From contig CAISIV010000235.1 of assembly GCA_903885555.1 (NCBI GenBank), positions 1 to 32,498 on the forward strand: DNA of 32,498 nucleotides, in the 5' to 3' direction. The notes beneath the pieces are model-generated. The model saw only the letters and a program-made list of their open reading frames with translations, was not told the DNA's origin and searched no databases. Each line of letters starts with the position of its first letter. The stretch's first letter is position 1. The translations under genes were made by a program, and so were the position numbers. Of this stretch, positions 7,521 to 15,296 are shown piece after piece. This stretch comes from an uncultured Hyphomicrobiales bacterium (GTDB taxonomy: Bacteria; Pseudomonadota; Alphaproteobacteria; Rhizobiales; Xanthobacteraceae).

Positions 7521-8891
7521 ATGTCGAGCCTTAGCCGCCGCTCATTCGTTAATTCGCTGCTTGCCGCCGGCGCCGCCGTTGCGGCTGCGCCCATTCTGGC
7601 TGCGAACGCCGCCGGCGAAGTCGATGTGGTGATCGTCGGCGCGGGTGCAGCGGGTATTGCTGCGGCGCGGCGTGTGGCCGCGGCCAACAAGCGCTTCGCC
7701 CTGCTTGAAGCAGGCCCTCGGCTCGGCGGCCGTTGTGCGACCGATACCAGGATTTTCGGTGTGCCTTACGATCAGGGCGCGCACTGGATTCACAACCCGG
7801 ATAGCAATCCGCTCGCCAAGGCTGCCACCGGCTTCGATGTCTATCCGGCGTCGCGCGTGCAGACCTTGCGTATCGGCGCGCGCAGCGCCCGCGACAGCGA
7901 GCTGGAGACCTATCTCGCCGCGACCCTGCGCTCGCATCGCGGCATGAGCGATCTAGGCAAAGCCAAGACCGATTTTCCCGCCAACCGGCTGTTGCCGAAG
8001 GATCTGTTCGACTGGCAAAGCACGGTCGAATTCATGCTCGGCCCCTTCGCCACCGGCAAGGATCTCGGCGATATCTCCGCGTTCGATCTCGCGCGCGCGA
8101 TAGACCGCGAAGGCAGCGCGTTCTGCCGGCAGGGTTATGGCGCGCTGCTGACGAAACTCGGCACCGGCTTCGGCGCGCAATTGTCGACCCCGGTCGAGGC
8201 CATCCTGTGGGGCAACAAATTCGCGGTCGACACGCCGAAGGGCAACTTCATCGGCAAGGCGATCATCGTCACGGTCTCGACCAATGTGCTGATCTCGGAC
8301 AAGATCGAGTTCATTCCGCCGCTGCCCAAACGGCAACTCGACGCCGCCGCCAAGCTTTCGCTCGGCAGCTACGATCACATCGCGCTGGAGATGCCGGGCA
8401 ATCCGCTCGGCTTGCAGAAGGACGATATGGTGTTCGAGCGCGCCGACGGAACAAAGACGGCGGCGCTGCTGGCCAATGTGTCGGGCAGCGATCTGCATCT
8501 GGTCGAGGTCGCGGGTAGCTTCGGCCGCGAGCTGTCGGGTCAGGGCGAGGCGGCGATGATTGCCTTTGCCGGCGACTGGCTGGCGTCTTTGTTCGGCAAT
8601 AACGCCAAGCGGGCCATCAAGCGCAGCCACGCCACGCGCTGGAATGCCGACCCGCTGGCGCTCGGCGCCATGTCGGCCGCGGTGCCGGGCGGCGCCGACG
8701 CGCGGAAGATACTGATGGAGCCGCTCGGCGGCCGCGTCTTTTTCGCCGGCGAGGCGATCCACGAGACGCAATGGGGCACTGTCAACGGCGCTTGGGAATC
8801 CGGCACGCGCGCCGCGGAAGCCGCGTTGCGCAAGCTGGGCGCACTCGGCGATGGCGATGAGAAGCCGGCGAAGCACAGGCGGCGGCGCTGA
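7521..8891 (+). CDS. Flavin-dependent amine oxidase family protein, Tat-exported
   Basis: About 456 residues from the ATG at 7521, chosen because the protein then begins with a twin-arginine signal (SRRSF followed by a hydrophobic Ala-rich stretch to about residue 30); an earlier in-frame ATG at 7461 would bury it. The Rossmann motif VVIVGAGAAG (36-45) with LLEAGPRLGGR downstream binds FAD. The C-terminal FFAGEAIHETQWGTVNGAWESG is the second FAD motif of monoamine/polyamine oxidases. It probably oxidises an amine in the periplasm, folded with FAD before export; the substrate is unknown. The C-terminus ends in a basic KPAKHRRRR tail. Its TGA overlaps the next ATG by one base (TGATG), implying translational coupling to the Dph6-like gene. 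Confidence 0.82.
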   Translation: MSSLSRRSFVNSLLAAGAAVAAAPILAANAAGEVDVVIVGAGAAGIAAARRVAAANKRFALLEAGPRLGGRCATDTRIFGVPYDQGAHWIHNPDSNPLAKAATGFDVYPASRVQTLRIGARSARDSELETYLAATLRSHRGMSDLGKAKTDFPANRLLPKDLFDWQSTVEFMLGPFATGKDLGDISAFDLARAIDREGSAFCRQGYGALLTKLGTGFGAQLSTPVEAILWGNKFAVDTPKGNFIGKAIIVTVSTNVLISDKIEFIPPLPKRQLDAAAKLSLGSYDHIALEMPGNPLGLQKDDMVFERADGTKTAALLANVSGSDLHLVEVAGSFGRELSGQGEAAMIAFAGDWLASLFGNNAKRAIKRSHATRWNADPLALGAMSAAVPGGADARKILMEPLGGRVFFAGEAIHETQWGTVNGAWESGTRAAEAALRKLGALGDGDEKPAKHRRRR

Positions 8892-9562
8892 TGGTGCAAA
8901 AACCGAAAGCGTTGATCGCCTGGTCGAGCGGCAAGGACAGCGCCTGGGCCCTGCACGAGGCGCGGCGCGAAGGCGCCTACGACATCGTCGGCGCGCTGAC
9001 GACCGTCACCGACACGTTCGAACGCGTCAGCATGCATGGCGTGCGCGAGGAACTGCTGCGCGCGCAGCTCGATGCCGCCGGATTGCCGTCGATTACGGTA
9101 CGGATTCCATTTCCCTGCACCAACGACATCTACGAAGCCAAGATGGCGGCGGCGATGCAGGACGCCGTGGCGGCAGGGGTGACGCACGTCATCTTCGGCG
9201 ATCTGTTTCTGGAAGACTTGCGCGCCTGGCGCGAAGCCAAGCTCGCCGCAATCAATGTGAAGGCGGTTTTCCCGATCTGGATGCGGCCGACGGATGTTCT
9301 GGCGCGCGAGATGATCGCCGCCGGCGTCGAGGCGCATCTCGCGGTTGTCGATTTGAAGAAATTGTCGGCGGGATTTGCCGGGCGGCGTTTCGACGCGTCA
9401 CTGCTCAGCGATCTTCCGGGCGCCGTCGATCCCTGCGGCGAGAACGGCGAGTTTCATTCGTTTGTGTCGGCTGGCCCGATGCTGTCGCGGAAAATTCCGG
9501 TCAGCGTCGGCGAGACGGTCGAGCGCGAGGGATTTGCGTTTGCGGATCTCGTGCCGGCCTAG
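8891..9562 (+). CDS. Dph6-like ATP-pyrophosphatase (diphthine-ammonia ligase family)
   Basis: A 223-residue protein. SSGKDS (12-17) is the PP-loop of the N-type ATP pyrophosphatases and [10 protein letters not shown] (about 190-199) matches the second conserved motif of the family, equivalent to GExGEYET in Dph6. In archaea and eukaryotes this family amidates diphthine in elongation factor 2. Bacteria have no diphthamide, so the bacterial members must act on something else; they are often labelled adenine nucleotide alpha-hydrolases. Translation is coupled to the upstream flavin oxidase by a one-base stop-start overlap, hinting at a shared pathway. The TAG stop overlaps the convergent pheT stop in the tetranucleotide CTAG (9559-9562). 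Confidence 0.8.
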   Translation: MVQKPKALIAWSSGKDSAWALHEARREGAYDIVGALTTVTDTFERVSMHGVREELLRAQLDAAGLPSITVRIPFPCTNDIYEAKMAAAMQDAVAAGVTHVIFGDLFLEDLRAWREAKLAAINVKAVFPIWMRPTDVLAREMIAAGVEAHLAVVDLKKLSAGFAGRRFDASLLSDLPGAVDPCGENGEFHSFVSAGPMLSRKIPVSVGETVEREGFAFADLVPA

Positions 9563-11976
9563 CCGCGGAGCGCGCCACCGGTCTTTTTCGACACTTCGGC
9601 GACAATGCGCTGGCCGAGCGCATCAATCTCGGCATCGGTCATGGTCTTCTCACGCGGTTGAATAGTAACCGCGATGGCAACCGACTTCTTGCCGGGCTCG
9701 ATGCCGGTGCCTTCGTAGACGTCGAACACGGTGACGCCGACGATCAGCTTCTTGTCGACGCTCTGTGCCGAACGCACGATATCGGCGGCCTTCACCTTGG
9801 TGTCGACGACAAAGGCGAAGTCGCGCTCGACCGGCTGGAACGGCGACAGTTCGAGCAGCGGCTTGGCGCGCGTCGGCTTCGCCTTGGCCGCCGGGATATT
9901 GTCGAGGATCACTTCGAACGCCACCAGCGGGCCGTCGGCCTTCAGCGCGGCCAGCGCGCGCGGGTGCAGCTCGCCGAAATGGCCAATAATGTTTTGTGGA
10001 CCAATTTGTATGGTGCCGCTGCGGCCCGGATGGAACCAGGCCGGTCCGCCGGGCACGATCTGCAGCGCCTGCATCGGCGCACCGGCGGCGGCCAGTACGG
10101 CGAAGGCATCGGCCTTGGTGTCGAACACGTCGACCGGCTCGGGCTTGCTCGACCAGTGACGGCCGATGCCGGTGCCCTTGGCCAGCGCGCGGCGCAGGCC
10201 GCTCGCGGCGATGAACTGATCCTCGGGCTTGTCGCCTTTAAAAATTTGCCCGACTTCGAACAGCGCCACGTCGGCAAAGCCGCGGTCGGCGTTGCGTTGC
10301 GCCGCCATGATGAGACCGGCAATCAAGCTCGGCCGCATGTCGGACAGTTCGGCCGCGATCGGATTAGCCAGCGCCAGTTCGGGCTTGCCGCCGCCGAACA
10401 ATTCGGCCTCGCGCTTGGAGACGAAAGACCAGGTGACTGCTTCGATCAGGCCGCGTGCAGCGAGCGCACGCTTGGCCTTGCGGGTGCGGGTCTGGATCGG
10501 GGTCAGCACCGGCTTGCGCTGATTGTCGGCGCGCGGGAACGGCGTCGGCGGCACCTGATCGAGGCCGGCAATACGAACCAGTTCCTCGACGATGTCGGCG
10601 CGGCCGTGCACGTCGGGACGCCACGACGGCACGGCGATCTTGAGGCGGTCGCCGGGGCCGGCGGCGAAGAAACCGAGCTTCTCCAGCGTGCGGCGGATTT
10701 CGGTCTGCGACAGCTTGATGCCGGCAAGGCGCGGCAGTTCGGAAAGCGGGAAGTCGACCACGATTTCCTTCGGCAACGGGTTGCCGGCGACCACGGCTTC
10801 GGAGGCTTCGCCGCCGCACAGGTCAATGACCATCTGGGTCGCGAGGTCGAGCCCGGGAATCATGAAGTTCGGATCGACGCCGCGCTCGAAGCGATAGCGC
10901 GCGTCGCTGTTGATGCCGAGCTTGCGGCCGGTCTGCGCGATGTTGATCTCGTCCCACAGCGCCGACTCGATCAGCACGTCGGTGGTATTCTCGTCGCAGC
11001 CCGAGGCTTCGCCGCCCATGATGCCAGCGAGCGACTCGACGCCCTGATCGTCGGCGATCACGCACATGGCGGCATCGAGCTCGTAAGTCTTGCCGTCGAG
11101 CGCCGTGAGCTTCTCGCCGTTGTTGGCGCGGCGCACGACGAGATTGCCCTTCACCTTGGCGGCATCAAACACCTGTAGCGGACGGCCGCGGTCGAAGGTG
11201 ATGAAGTTGGTGATGTCGACCAGCGCGTTGATTGGGCGCAGGCCGATGGCGGCGAGCTTCTTCTGCAGCCAGTCCGGCGACGGGCCGTTCTTGACGCCGC
11301 GCACCAGGCGCAGACCGAAGGCCGGGCACAAAGGATGCGTCGCGCCGAAATCGAGCGTCACCTTTACCGGGCAGGGGAACGATCCCTTGATCGGCTTGGG
11401 CGCATTTTCCTTGTAGTCGCCGATCATCGTCGCGCCGAGATCGCGGGCAATGCCGTTGACGCCGGTGCAGTCCGAACGGTTCGGCGTGAGATTGATTTCG
11501 ATGACCGGTTCGTTGAGGCCGAGTACTTCGGCGAACGGCTTGCCGATCGGCGCGTCGGCCGGCATTTCGATGATGCCGTCGCTGTCGTCGGAGAAACCGA
11601 TCTCGGCGCCCGAGATCATCATGCCTTGGCTCTCGACATCGCGAATCTTGCCGACGGACAGCGTGATCTTCTTGGCCGGAATATAGGTGCCGGGCAGGCC
11701 GAGCACGGTCTTCAAGCCGGCGCGCGCGTTCGGCGCGCCGCAAACGATCTGCAACGGCGTGCCGGTGCCGTTGTCGACCTTGCAGACGCGCAGGCGATCC
11801 GCGTTCGGATGCTGCACGGCTTCGAGAATCTGCACGACCTTGAAGGGTTCGAATTCCTTGGCCTTGTCCTCGACGTGCTCGACCTCGAGCCCGATCATGG
11901 TGAGCTTGTCGACGATCTCGTCGAGCGAGGCCACCGTGTCGAGATGCTCTTTCAGCCAGGAGAGGGTGAACTTCAC
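9559..11976 (-). CDS. pheT: Phenylalanine-tRNA ligase beta subunit
   Basis: About 805 residues, the usual size. The start is a GTG at 11976 (family N-terminus [13 protein letters not shown] follows immediately), preceded by GGGGGA, and overlaps the pheS TGA by four bases (GTGA, 11973-11976). The longer ATG frame reaching 12156 is rejected because its first 60 residues are pheS sequence in another frame. Domains in order: EMAP/OB-fold tRNA-binding domain (about 40-150), B3/B4 editing domain (about 215-375), B5 DNA-binding-like domain (about 405-475), synthetase-like core, and a C-terminal FDX-ACB anticodon-binding domain (about 710-805). With PheS it forms the alpha2-beta2 enzyme that charges tRNA-Phe. 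The stop overlaps the convergent Dph6-like gene. Confidence 0.97.
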   Translation of the reverse strand: MKFTLSWLKEHLDTVASLDEIVDKLTMIGLEVEHVEDKAKEFEPFKVVQILEAVQHPNADRLRVCKVDNGTGTPLQIVCGAPNARAGLKTVLGLPGTYIPAKKITLSVGKIRDVESQGMMISGAEIGFSDDSDGIIEMPADAPIGKPFAEVLGLNEPVIEINLTPNRSDCTGVNGIARDLGATMIGDYKENAPKPIKGSFPCPVKVTLDFGATHPLCPAFGLRLVRGVKNGPSPDWLQKKLAAIGLRPINALVDITNFITFDRGRPLQVFDAAKVKGNLVVRRANNGEKLTALDGKTYELDAAMCVIADDQGVESLAGIMGGEASGCDENTTDVLIESALWDEINIAQTGRKLGINSDARYRFERGVDPNFMIPGLDLATQMVIDLCGGEASEAVVAGNPLPKEIVVDFPLSELPRLAGIKLSQTEIRRTLEKLGFFAAGPGDRLKIAVPSWRPDVHGRADIVEELVRIAGLDQVPPTPFPRADNQRKPVLTPIQTRTRKAKRALAARGLIEAVTWSFVSKREAELFGGGKPELALANPIAAELSDMRPSLIAGLIMAAQRNADRGFADVALFEVGQIFKGDKPEDQFIAASGLRRALAKGTGIGRHWSSKPEPVDVFDTKADAFAVLAAAGAPMQALQIVPGGPAWFHPGRSGTIQIGPQNIIGHFGELHPRALAALKADGPLVAFEVILDNIPAAKAKPTRAKPLLELSPFQPVERDFAFVVDTKVKAADIVRSAQSVDKKLIVGVTVFDVYEGTGIEPGKKSVAIAVTIQPREKTMTDAEIDALGQRIVAEVSKKTGGALRG

Positions 11977-13055
11977 GTGCTCAATCCCCCGGCAAGTGTC
12001 GGGAAGTCGAGCGGGCGGAAGCCGTAATGCGACAACCAGCGCACGTCGGCCTCGAAGAAGGGCCGCAGGTCCGGCATGCCGTATTTCAGCATGGCGATGC
12101 GGTCGATGCCCATGCCCCAGGCGAAGCCCTGGTACTCTTCGGGATCGAGCCCACAATTGCGCAGCACGTTGGGATGCACCATGCCGCAGCCGAGAATCTC
12201 GAGCCAGTCGGTGCCTTCGCCAAAGCGGATTTCACCCTTGTCGCGCTTGCACTGAATGTCGACTTCCATCGACGGTTCGGTGAACGGGAAGAACGACGGT
12301 CTGAACCGCATCTTGACCTGATCGACTTCGAAGAAGGCCTTGCAGAATTCCTCGAGAATCCATTTCAGGTGGCCCATGTGCGATGTCTTGTCGATCACCA
12401 GGCCTTCGACCTGATGGAACATCGGTGTGTGCGTTTGATCGGAATCAGACCGATAAGTGCGGCCCGGAATGATGACGCGGATCGGCGGCTTCTGCGTCAG
12501 CATGGTGCGCACCTGCACAGGCGATGTGTGCGTGCGCAGCAGCAGCCGCGAGCCATCGGGCTTCTGCGGGAAATAGAAGGTGTCGTGCATCTCCCGCGCC
12601 GGGTGGCCTTCCGGGAAATTCAGCTTGGTGAAGTTGTAGTCGTCGGTCTCGATGTCCGGGCCTTCGGCAACCGCGAAACCCATGTCGGCGAAGATCGCCG
12701 TGAGTTCGTCGATCACCTGGCTGATCGGATGCAGACGACCGAGCTCGGCTGGCGGTTCGCGCACCGGCAGCGTGACGTCGACGGTCTCGGAAGCGAGACG
12801 CGCGTCGAGCGCGCCGGCGGCGAGTTCGTCCTTGCGCGCGGCAATGGCGCCACCGACTTTGTCTTTCAGTCCGTTGATCGCCGGGCCCCTGGCCTTGCGC
12901 TCATCGGGCGTCATCGCGCCGAGCGTCTTGAGCAAACCCGATACCGACCCGCTCTTGCCGAGCGCAGCCACGCGCACGGCTTCAAGCGCCGCTTCGTCTT
13001 TGGCGGACGATACGGCGGCGAGAAGCTCGGACTCAAGTTGCGCGATATCGGACAT
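11973..13055 (-). CDS. pheS: Phenylalanine-tRNA ligase alpha subunit
   Basis: A 360-residue class II synthetase subunit. The N-terminal coiled-coil arm (about 1-95) is followed by the catalytic domain, with motif 2 around [10 protein letters not shown] and the [17 protein letters not shown] segment, and motif 3 [22 protein letters not shown] near the C-terminus. It activates phenylalanine with ATP. It is followed immediately and with overlap by pheT, so the two subunits are translationally coupled in equal amounts. The upstream gene is rplT, 117 nt away, across a palindromic repeat. A GGGGTCCC stretch before the ATG may serve as ribosome binding site. Because of the gap, pheST may have its own promoter or be reached by read-through from rplT. 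Confidence 0.97.
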   Translation of the reverse strand: MSDIAQLESELLAAVSSAKDEAALEAVRVAALGKSGSVSGLLKTLGAMTPDERKARGPAINGLKDKVGGAIAARKDELAAGALDARLASETVDVTLPVREPPAELGRLHPISQVIDELTAIFADMGFAVAEGPDIETDDYNFTKLNFPEGHPAREMHDTFYFPQKPDGSRLLLRTHTSPVQVRTMLTQKPPIRVIIPGRTYRSDSDQTHTPMFHQVEGLVIDKTSHMGHLKWILEEFCKAFFEVDQVKMRFRPSFFPFTEPSMEVDIQCKRDKGEIRFGEGTDWLEILGCGMVHPNVLRNCGLDPEEYQGFAWGMGIDRIAMLKYGMPDLRPFFEADVRWLSHYGFRPLDFPTLAGGLST

Positions 13056-13081
13056 GGGACCCCAGCAACCAGCTTTAGCTG

Positions 13082-13159
13082 GTCATGGCCGGGTCTGTCC
13101 CGGCCATCCACGTCTCAGCGAAGGAAGGCGTGGATGCCCGGCACGAGGCCGGGCATGAC
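13082..13159. repeat. Palindromic intergenic repeat, GTCATGGCCGGG family
   Basis: Outer arms GTCATG / CATGAC (13082-13087, 13154-13159) enclose smaller hairpins (GGCCGGG..CCCGGCC on the left, GCCCGG..CCGGGC on the right) and a central CCACG...CGTGG pairing. This is the other widely distributed intergenic palindrome of Bradyrhizobium-like genomes, recognised from memory. It lies in the rplT-pheS intergenic region on a potential polycistronic transcript, where such a structure could stabilise or attenuate the message. Confidence 0.7.
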
Positions 13160-13172
13160 GACATTCTCTGGC

Positions 13173-13559
13173 TTACGCCGTGGCGCGCGGCTTTTCGGCC
13201 GGAGCCGGAATGGCGGCCTTGGCCTTTTCCACGATCAGCTGGAACGCAGCCGGCTCATGGATTGCGAGATCCGACAGCACCTTGCGGTCGACCAGCAGAT
13301 TGGCCTTCGCCAGCCCGTCGATGAACTTCGAATAGTTCAGACCGAACGGACGAACGGCGGCGTTGAGACGCTGGATCCACAGAGCGCGGAACGTGCGCTT
13401 CTTGCGTTTGCGATCGCGGAAAGCGTACTGGCCGGCCTTTTCGACCGCCTGCTTGGCGACGCGGATGGTGTTCTTGCGGCGGCCACGGAAACCCTTGGCG
13501 GCCTTGTAGACTTTCTTGTGCTTGGCGTGGGCTGTGACGCCACGTTTGACGCGAGACAT
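13173..13559 (-). CDS. rplT: 50S ribosomal protein L20
   Basis: A 128-residue basic protein; N-terminus [20 protein letters not shown] and the following GFRGRRKNT and [19 protein letters not shown] segments are diagnostic for L20, an early assembly protein of the large subunit. It is slightly longer than E. coli L20 (118) with an Ala/Pro-rich C-terminal tail ([13 protein letters not shown]). AGGAGC lies seven bases before the ATG. It follows rpmI by 78 nt. In E. coli L20 represses the rpmI-rplT message; whether this leader does the same is not visible here. Confidence 0.98.
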   Translation of the reverse strand: MSRVKRGVTAHAKHKKVYKAAKGFRGRRKNTIRVAKQAVEKAGQYAFRDRKRKKRTFRALWIQRLNAAVRPFGLNYSKFIDGLAKANLLVDRKVLSDLAIHEPAAFQLIVEKAKAAIPAPAEKPRATA

Positions 13560-13637
13560 GATGAAGCTCCTGGCGGTTTTCTAACGTGCGATGTGAAAGA
13601 CGGAAACAACGGCCGCGTGAGCGGCTTCGAATACGGG

Positions 13638-13838
13638 TCAGCCGTTCGGCAGCCAGTACTTCTTGATGTTGTCGCCGTCGGTCTTGAACAGCACATTGGT
13701 GCCGCGCTTGTTGCGGATCTGCTTGGTGGTCCGCTTGATCATGCCGTGGCGTTTGCCGGCCTGGGCGTACTTCACTTTGCCCGAGGCCGTAATTTTGAAG
13801 CGCTTTTTAGCACCCGACTTGGTCTTCAACTTGGGCAT
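13638..13838 (-). CDS. rpmI: 50S ribosomal protein L35
   Basis: A 66-residue protein, [20 protein letters not shown]..., the standard L35 N-terminus and length. The ATG at 13838 follows GAGGAGAGCAAA, an excellent ribosome binding site; the upstream extension in the same frame (to 14012) is leader sequence. It stands first in the rpmI-rplT pair. Unlike the common infC-rpmI-rplT operon, infC lies 760 nt upstream and is separated by a gene on the opposite strand, so rpmI needs its own promoter (candidate at 13984-14012). Confidence 0.98.
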   Translation of the reverse strand: MPKLKTKSGAKKRFKITASGKVKYAQAGKRHGMIKRTTKQIRNKRGTNVLFKTDGDNIKKYWLPNG

Positions 13839-13983
13839 TTTGCTCTCCTCATCGGCGCAAAGTGGAGCGTAAGCCCCATCTGGCCTGGATTGGCCCACAA
13901 GGCGTAAAGCCTGGAACCGTGCTCGGTATTGAGCTGTTTTCGCCGCCACGGCAGCCCTGACTGGCCGGGCGGTGAAGGGCGGC

Positions 13984-14012
13984 GTTATGGCAGAGGAAGC
14001 AGAAGCTTGCAA
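13984..14012 (-). promoter_or_regulatory. Candidate housekeeping promoter for rpmI-rplT
   Basis: On the minus strand TTGCAA (14012-14007), a 17-nt spacer and CATAAC (13989-13984) give a plausible sigma-70-type promoter. Transcription would start near 13977 and leave a leader of about 139 nt before rpmI, long enough for autogenous control by a ribosomal protein. The rest of the 13839-14154 gap holds nothing else I can name except the AGGAG ribosome binding site of the plus-strand gene at 14155. Confidence 0.35.
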
Positions 14013-14154
14013 CCAAGGCTTCCGGCTCGGCGTTAACGGCGGCTACGGCGTATATCCTTGGAATTCCGGTGAAATGGCGCTGTTTTTGCTTTCAATACGG
14101 ATTGGGGCTTAGCGGAAAAACAGCAGAAAACCGCCCAAAATAGGAGATTTTTCG

Positions 14155-14523
14155 ATGTTTCGGGCCGGGAATACCCTTGTTTTCGCAGTTCTACTGGCCT
14201 TGGGCGGGCTCAACCGCCCCGCCGCGGCGGCTGGCCATGACGGCAACTGGAGCGTGCTGATCATTACCGAAAAGGGCGATTGCGACCGCGCCTACCGCTA
14301 CCCGCTCGCGGTGGCCGACGGCCAAGTCCGCTACAACGGCGATTCCAGCGCCAATGTGTCGGGCACCGTCAGTTCGGGCGGCGGGGTCAAGGTCAGCATC
14401 CGTTTGGGCGACAAAGGCGCGAATGGCACCGGTCATCTGTCGGGCGATTCGGGCGCCGGCACATGGCAGGGCGCCGGCGGCGGCGCCAGTTGTTCGGGCC
14501 GCTGGGAAGCCGAGAAGCGTTAG
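14155..14523 (+). CDS. Small secreted protein of unknown function
   Basis: A 122-residue protein starting at an ATG preceded by ATAGGAG. An N-terminal signal peptide (hydrophobic FAVLLALGGL, then Ala-rich cleavage region near residue 26) is followed by a Gly/Ser-rich domain with GHDGNWSVLIITEKGDCDRAYRY and a repeated pattern of G-x-V-S/G-T-W strands ending in CSGRWEAEKR. The two cysteines (about residues 43 and 114) could form a disulfide in the periplasm. I recognise the type from rhizobial genomes, where it is left as hypothetical, and cannot assign a function. It is inserted, on the opposite strand, between infC and rpmI, and ends at a strong terminator shared with infC. Confidence 0.75.
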   Translation: MFRAGNTLVFAVLLALGGLNRPAAAAGHDGNWSVLIITEKGDCDRAYRYPLAVADGQVRYNGDSSANVSGTVSSGGGVKVSIRLGDKGANGTGHLSGDSGAGTWQGAGGGASCSGRWEAEKR

Positions 14524-14545
14524 AAATTCTTGAAGGCCGAAACGC

Positions 14546-14580
14546 AAAGCGCCGCCCGCGAAACGCGAGCGGCGCTGTTT
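14546..14580. terminator. Bidirectional terminator between the secreted-protein gene and infC
   Basis: An eight-base-pair stem AGCGCCGC / GCGGCGCT (14548-14555, 14569-14576) encloses a further CGCG-AAA-CGCG hairpin and is flanked by GTTT on the right and AAA on the left. It lies between two convergent genes, 24 nt after the plus-strand stop and about 20 nt after the infC stop, so it probably ends both transcripts. Confidence 0.75.
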
Positions 14581-14597
14581 AGTGTCGGACGTCGCGT

Positions 14598-15137
14598 CTA
14601 GCGCGGCGCCAGCAGCATGACCATCTGCCGGCCTTCGAAGCGCGGCTCGGATTCCACCTTGGCGATCGGGCCGGTGTCTTCCTTGACCCGGTTGAGCAAC
14701 TTGTAGCCCAACTCCTGGTGCGCCATTTCGCGGCCGCGGAAACGCAAGGTGATCTTGACCTTGTCGCCTTCCTCGAAGAAGCGCTGCATCGAGCGCATTT
14801 TCACGTCGTAATCGTGATCGTCGATCATCGGGCGGAGCTTGATCTCCTTGATCTCGACGACCTTCTGTTTCTTGCGGGCTTCAGCCGCTTTTTTCTGCGC
14901 CTGGAATTTGTACTTGCCGAAATCCAGGATCTTGCAGACGGGCGGATTGTTGTTGGGAGAAATCTCGACCAAGTCGAGCCCGGCCGCCTCGGCCATACCG
15001 AGGGCGACTTGCGTATCGACGACACCCTTGTTGTCGCCGGTGGCATCGATCAGCTGAACTTCTTTCGAGCGGATCTCCTCGTTGATGCGCGGGCCGTCCT
15101 TTTGGGCGGGCTGCGCGGCTTTCATCGGACGACGAAT
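14598..15137 (-). CDS. infC: Translation initiation factor IF-3, ATT start codon
   Basis: About 179 residues. The conserved N-terminus [18 protein letters not shown], the linker [18 protein letters not shown] and the C-terminal half ([31 protein letters not shown]) identify IF-3, which binds the 30S subunit and discriminates against wrong start codons. An ATG at 15125 exists, but just upstream and in frame is ATT-CGT-CGT-CCG (ATT at 15137-15135) preceded by GAGGAG with a 9-nt spacing, whereas the ATG has no proper Shine-Dalgarno. The resulting N-terminus M-R-R-P-M-K-A is the one usual for IF-3 in this group. As in E. coli, an AUU start makes translation sensitive to IF-3 itself, giving autoregulation. 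Overlapping EcfG-like and sigma-70-like promoters lie upstream. Confidence 0.95.
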   Translation of the reverse strand: MRRPMKAAQPAQKDGPRINEEIRSKEVQLIDATGDNKGVVDTQVALGMAEAAGLDLVEISPNNNPPVCKILDFGKYKFQAQKKAAEARKKQKVVEIKEIKLRPMIDDHDYDVKMRSMQRFFEEGDKVKITLRFRGREMAHQELGYKLLNRVKEDTGPIAKVESEPRFEGRQMVMLLAPR

Positions 15138-15204
15138 GGCTACTAACTCCTCATGCTGTTGCGACGGTCCTTAAGGTGCGCCAAGCGCCCTACCGGATGG
15201 GGTA

Positions 15205-15233
15205 AAGATTGGTAGAAACGGCGAATAAGTCAA
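15205..15233 (-). promoter_or_regulatory. Candidate sigma-70 promoter of infC
   Basis: On the minus strand TTGACT (15233-15228), a 17-nt spacer and AATCTT (15210-15205). The -35 is close to the TTGACA consensus; the -10 is weak. It would place the transcript start about 60 nt upstream of the ATT codon. It overlaps the EcfG-like elements at 15217-15242. Confidence 0.45.
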
Positions 15234-15242
15234 CGCCGTTCC
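15217..15242 (-). promoter_or_regulatory. EcfG-like promoter upstream of infC
   Basis: On the minus strand GGAAC (15242-15238), 17 nt, then CGTT (15220-15217): an exact match to the EcfG consensus, correctly oriented and about 80 nt upstream of the infC start. It overlaps the sigma-70 candidate, so the two holoenzymes would compete. One chance match per such window is not impossible, so this is tentative. Confidence 0.4.
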
Positions 15243-15296
15243 ATCGAACTTGTCGATAGATCGGGCTGAATCGTCGCTCAAAGCGTTCAAAATGCA

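Noticed and set aside
8851-11178. A 775-codon open frame on the plus strand
   Set aside because: It is antisense to pheT and overlaps the Dph6-like gene. Composition is Arg/Ala/Gly/His-rich with no domain; long antisense frames are common opposite conserved high-GC genes.
12027-13907. A 626-codon open frame on the plus strand
   Set aside because: Antisense to pheS, rplT and rpmI and runs through a palindromic repeat; no recognisable protein features.
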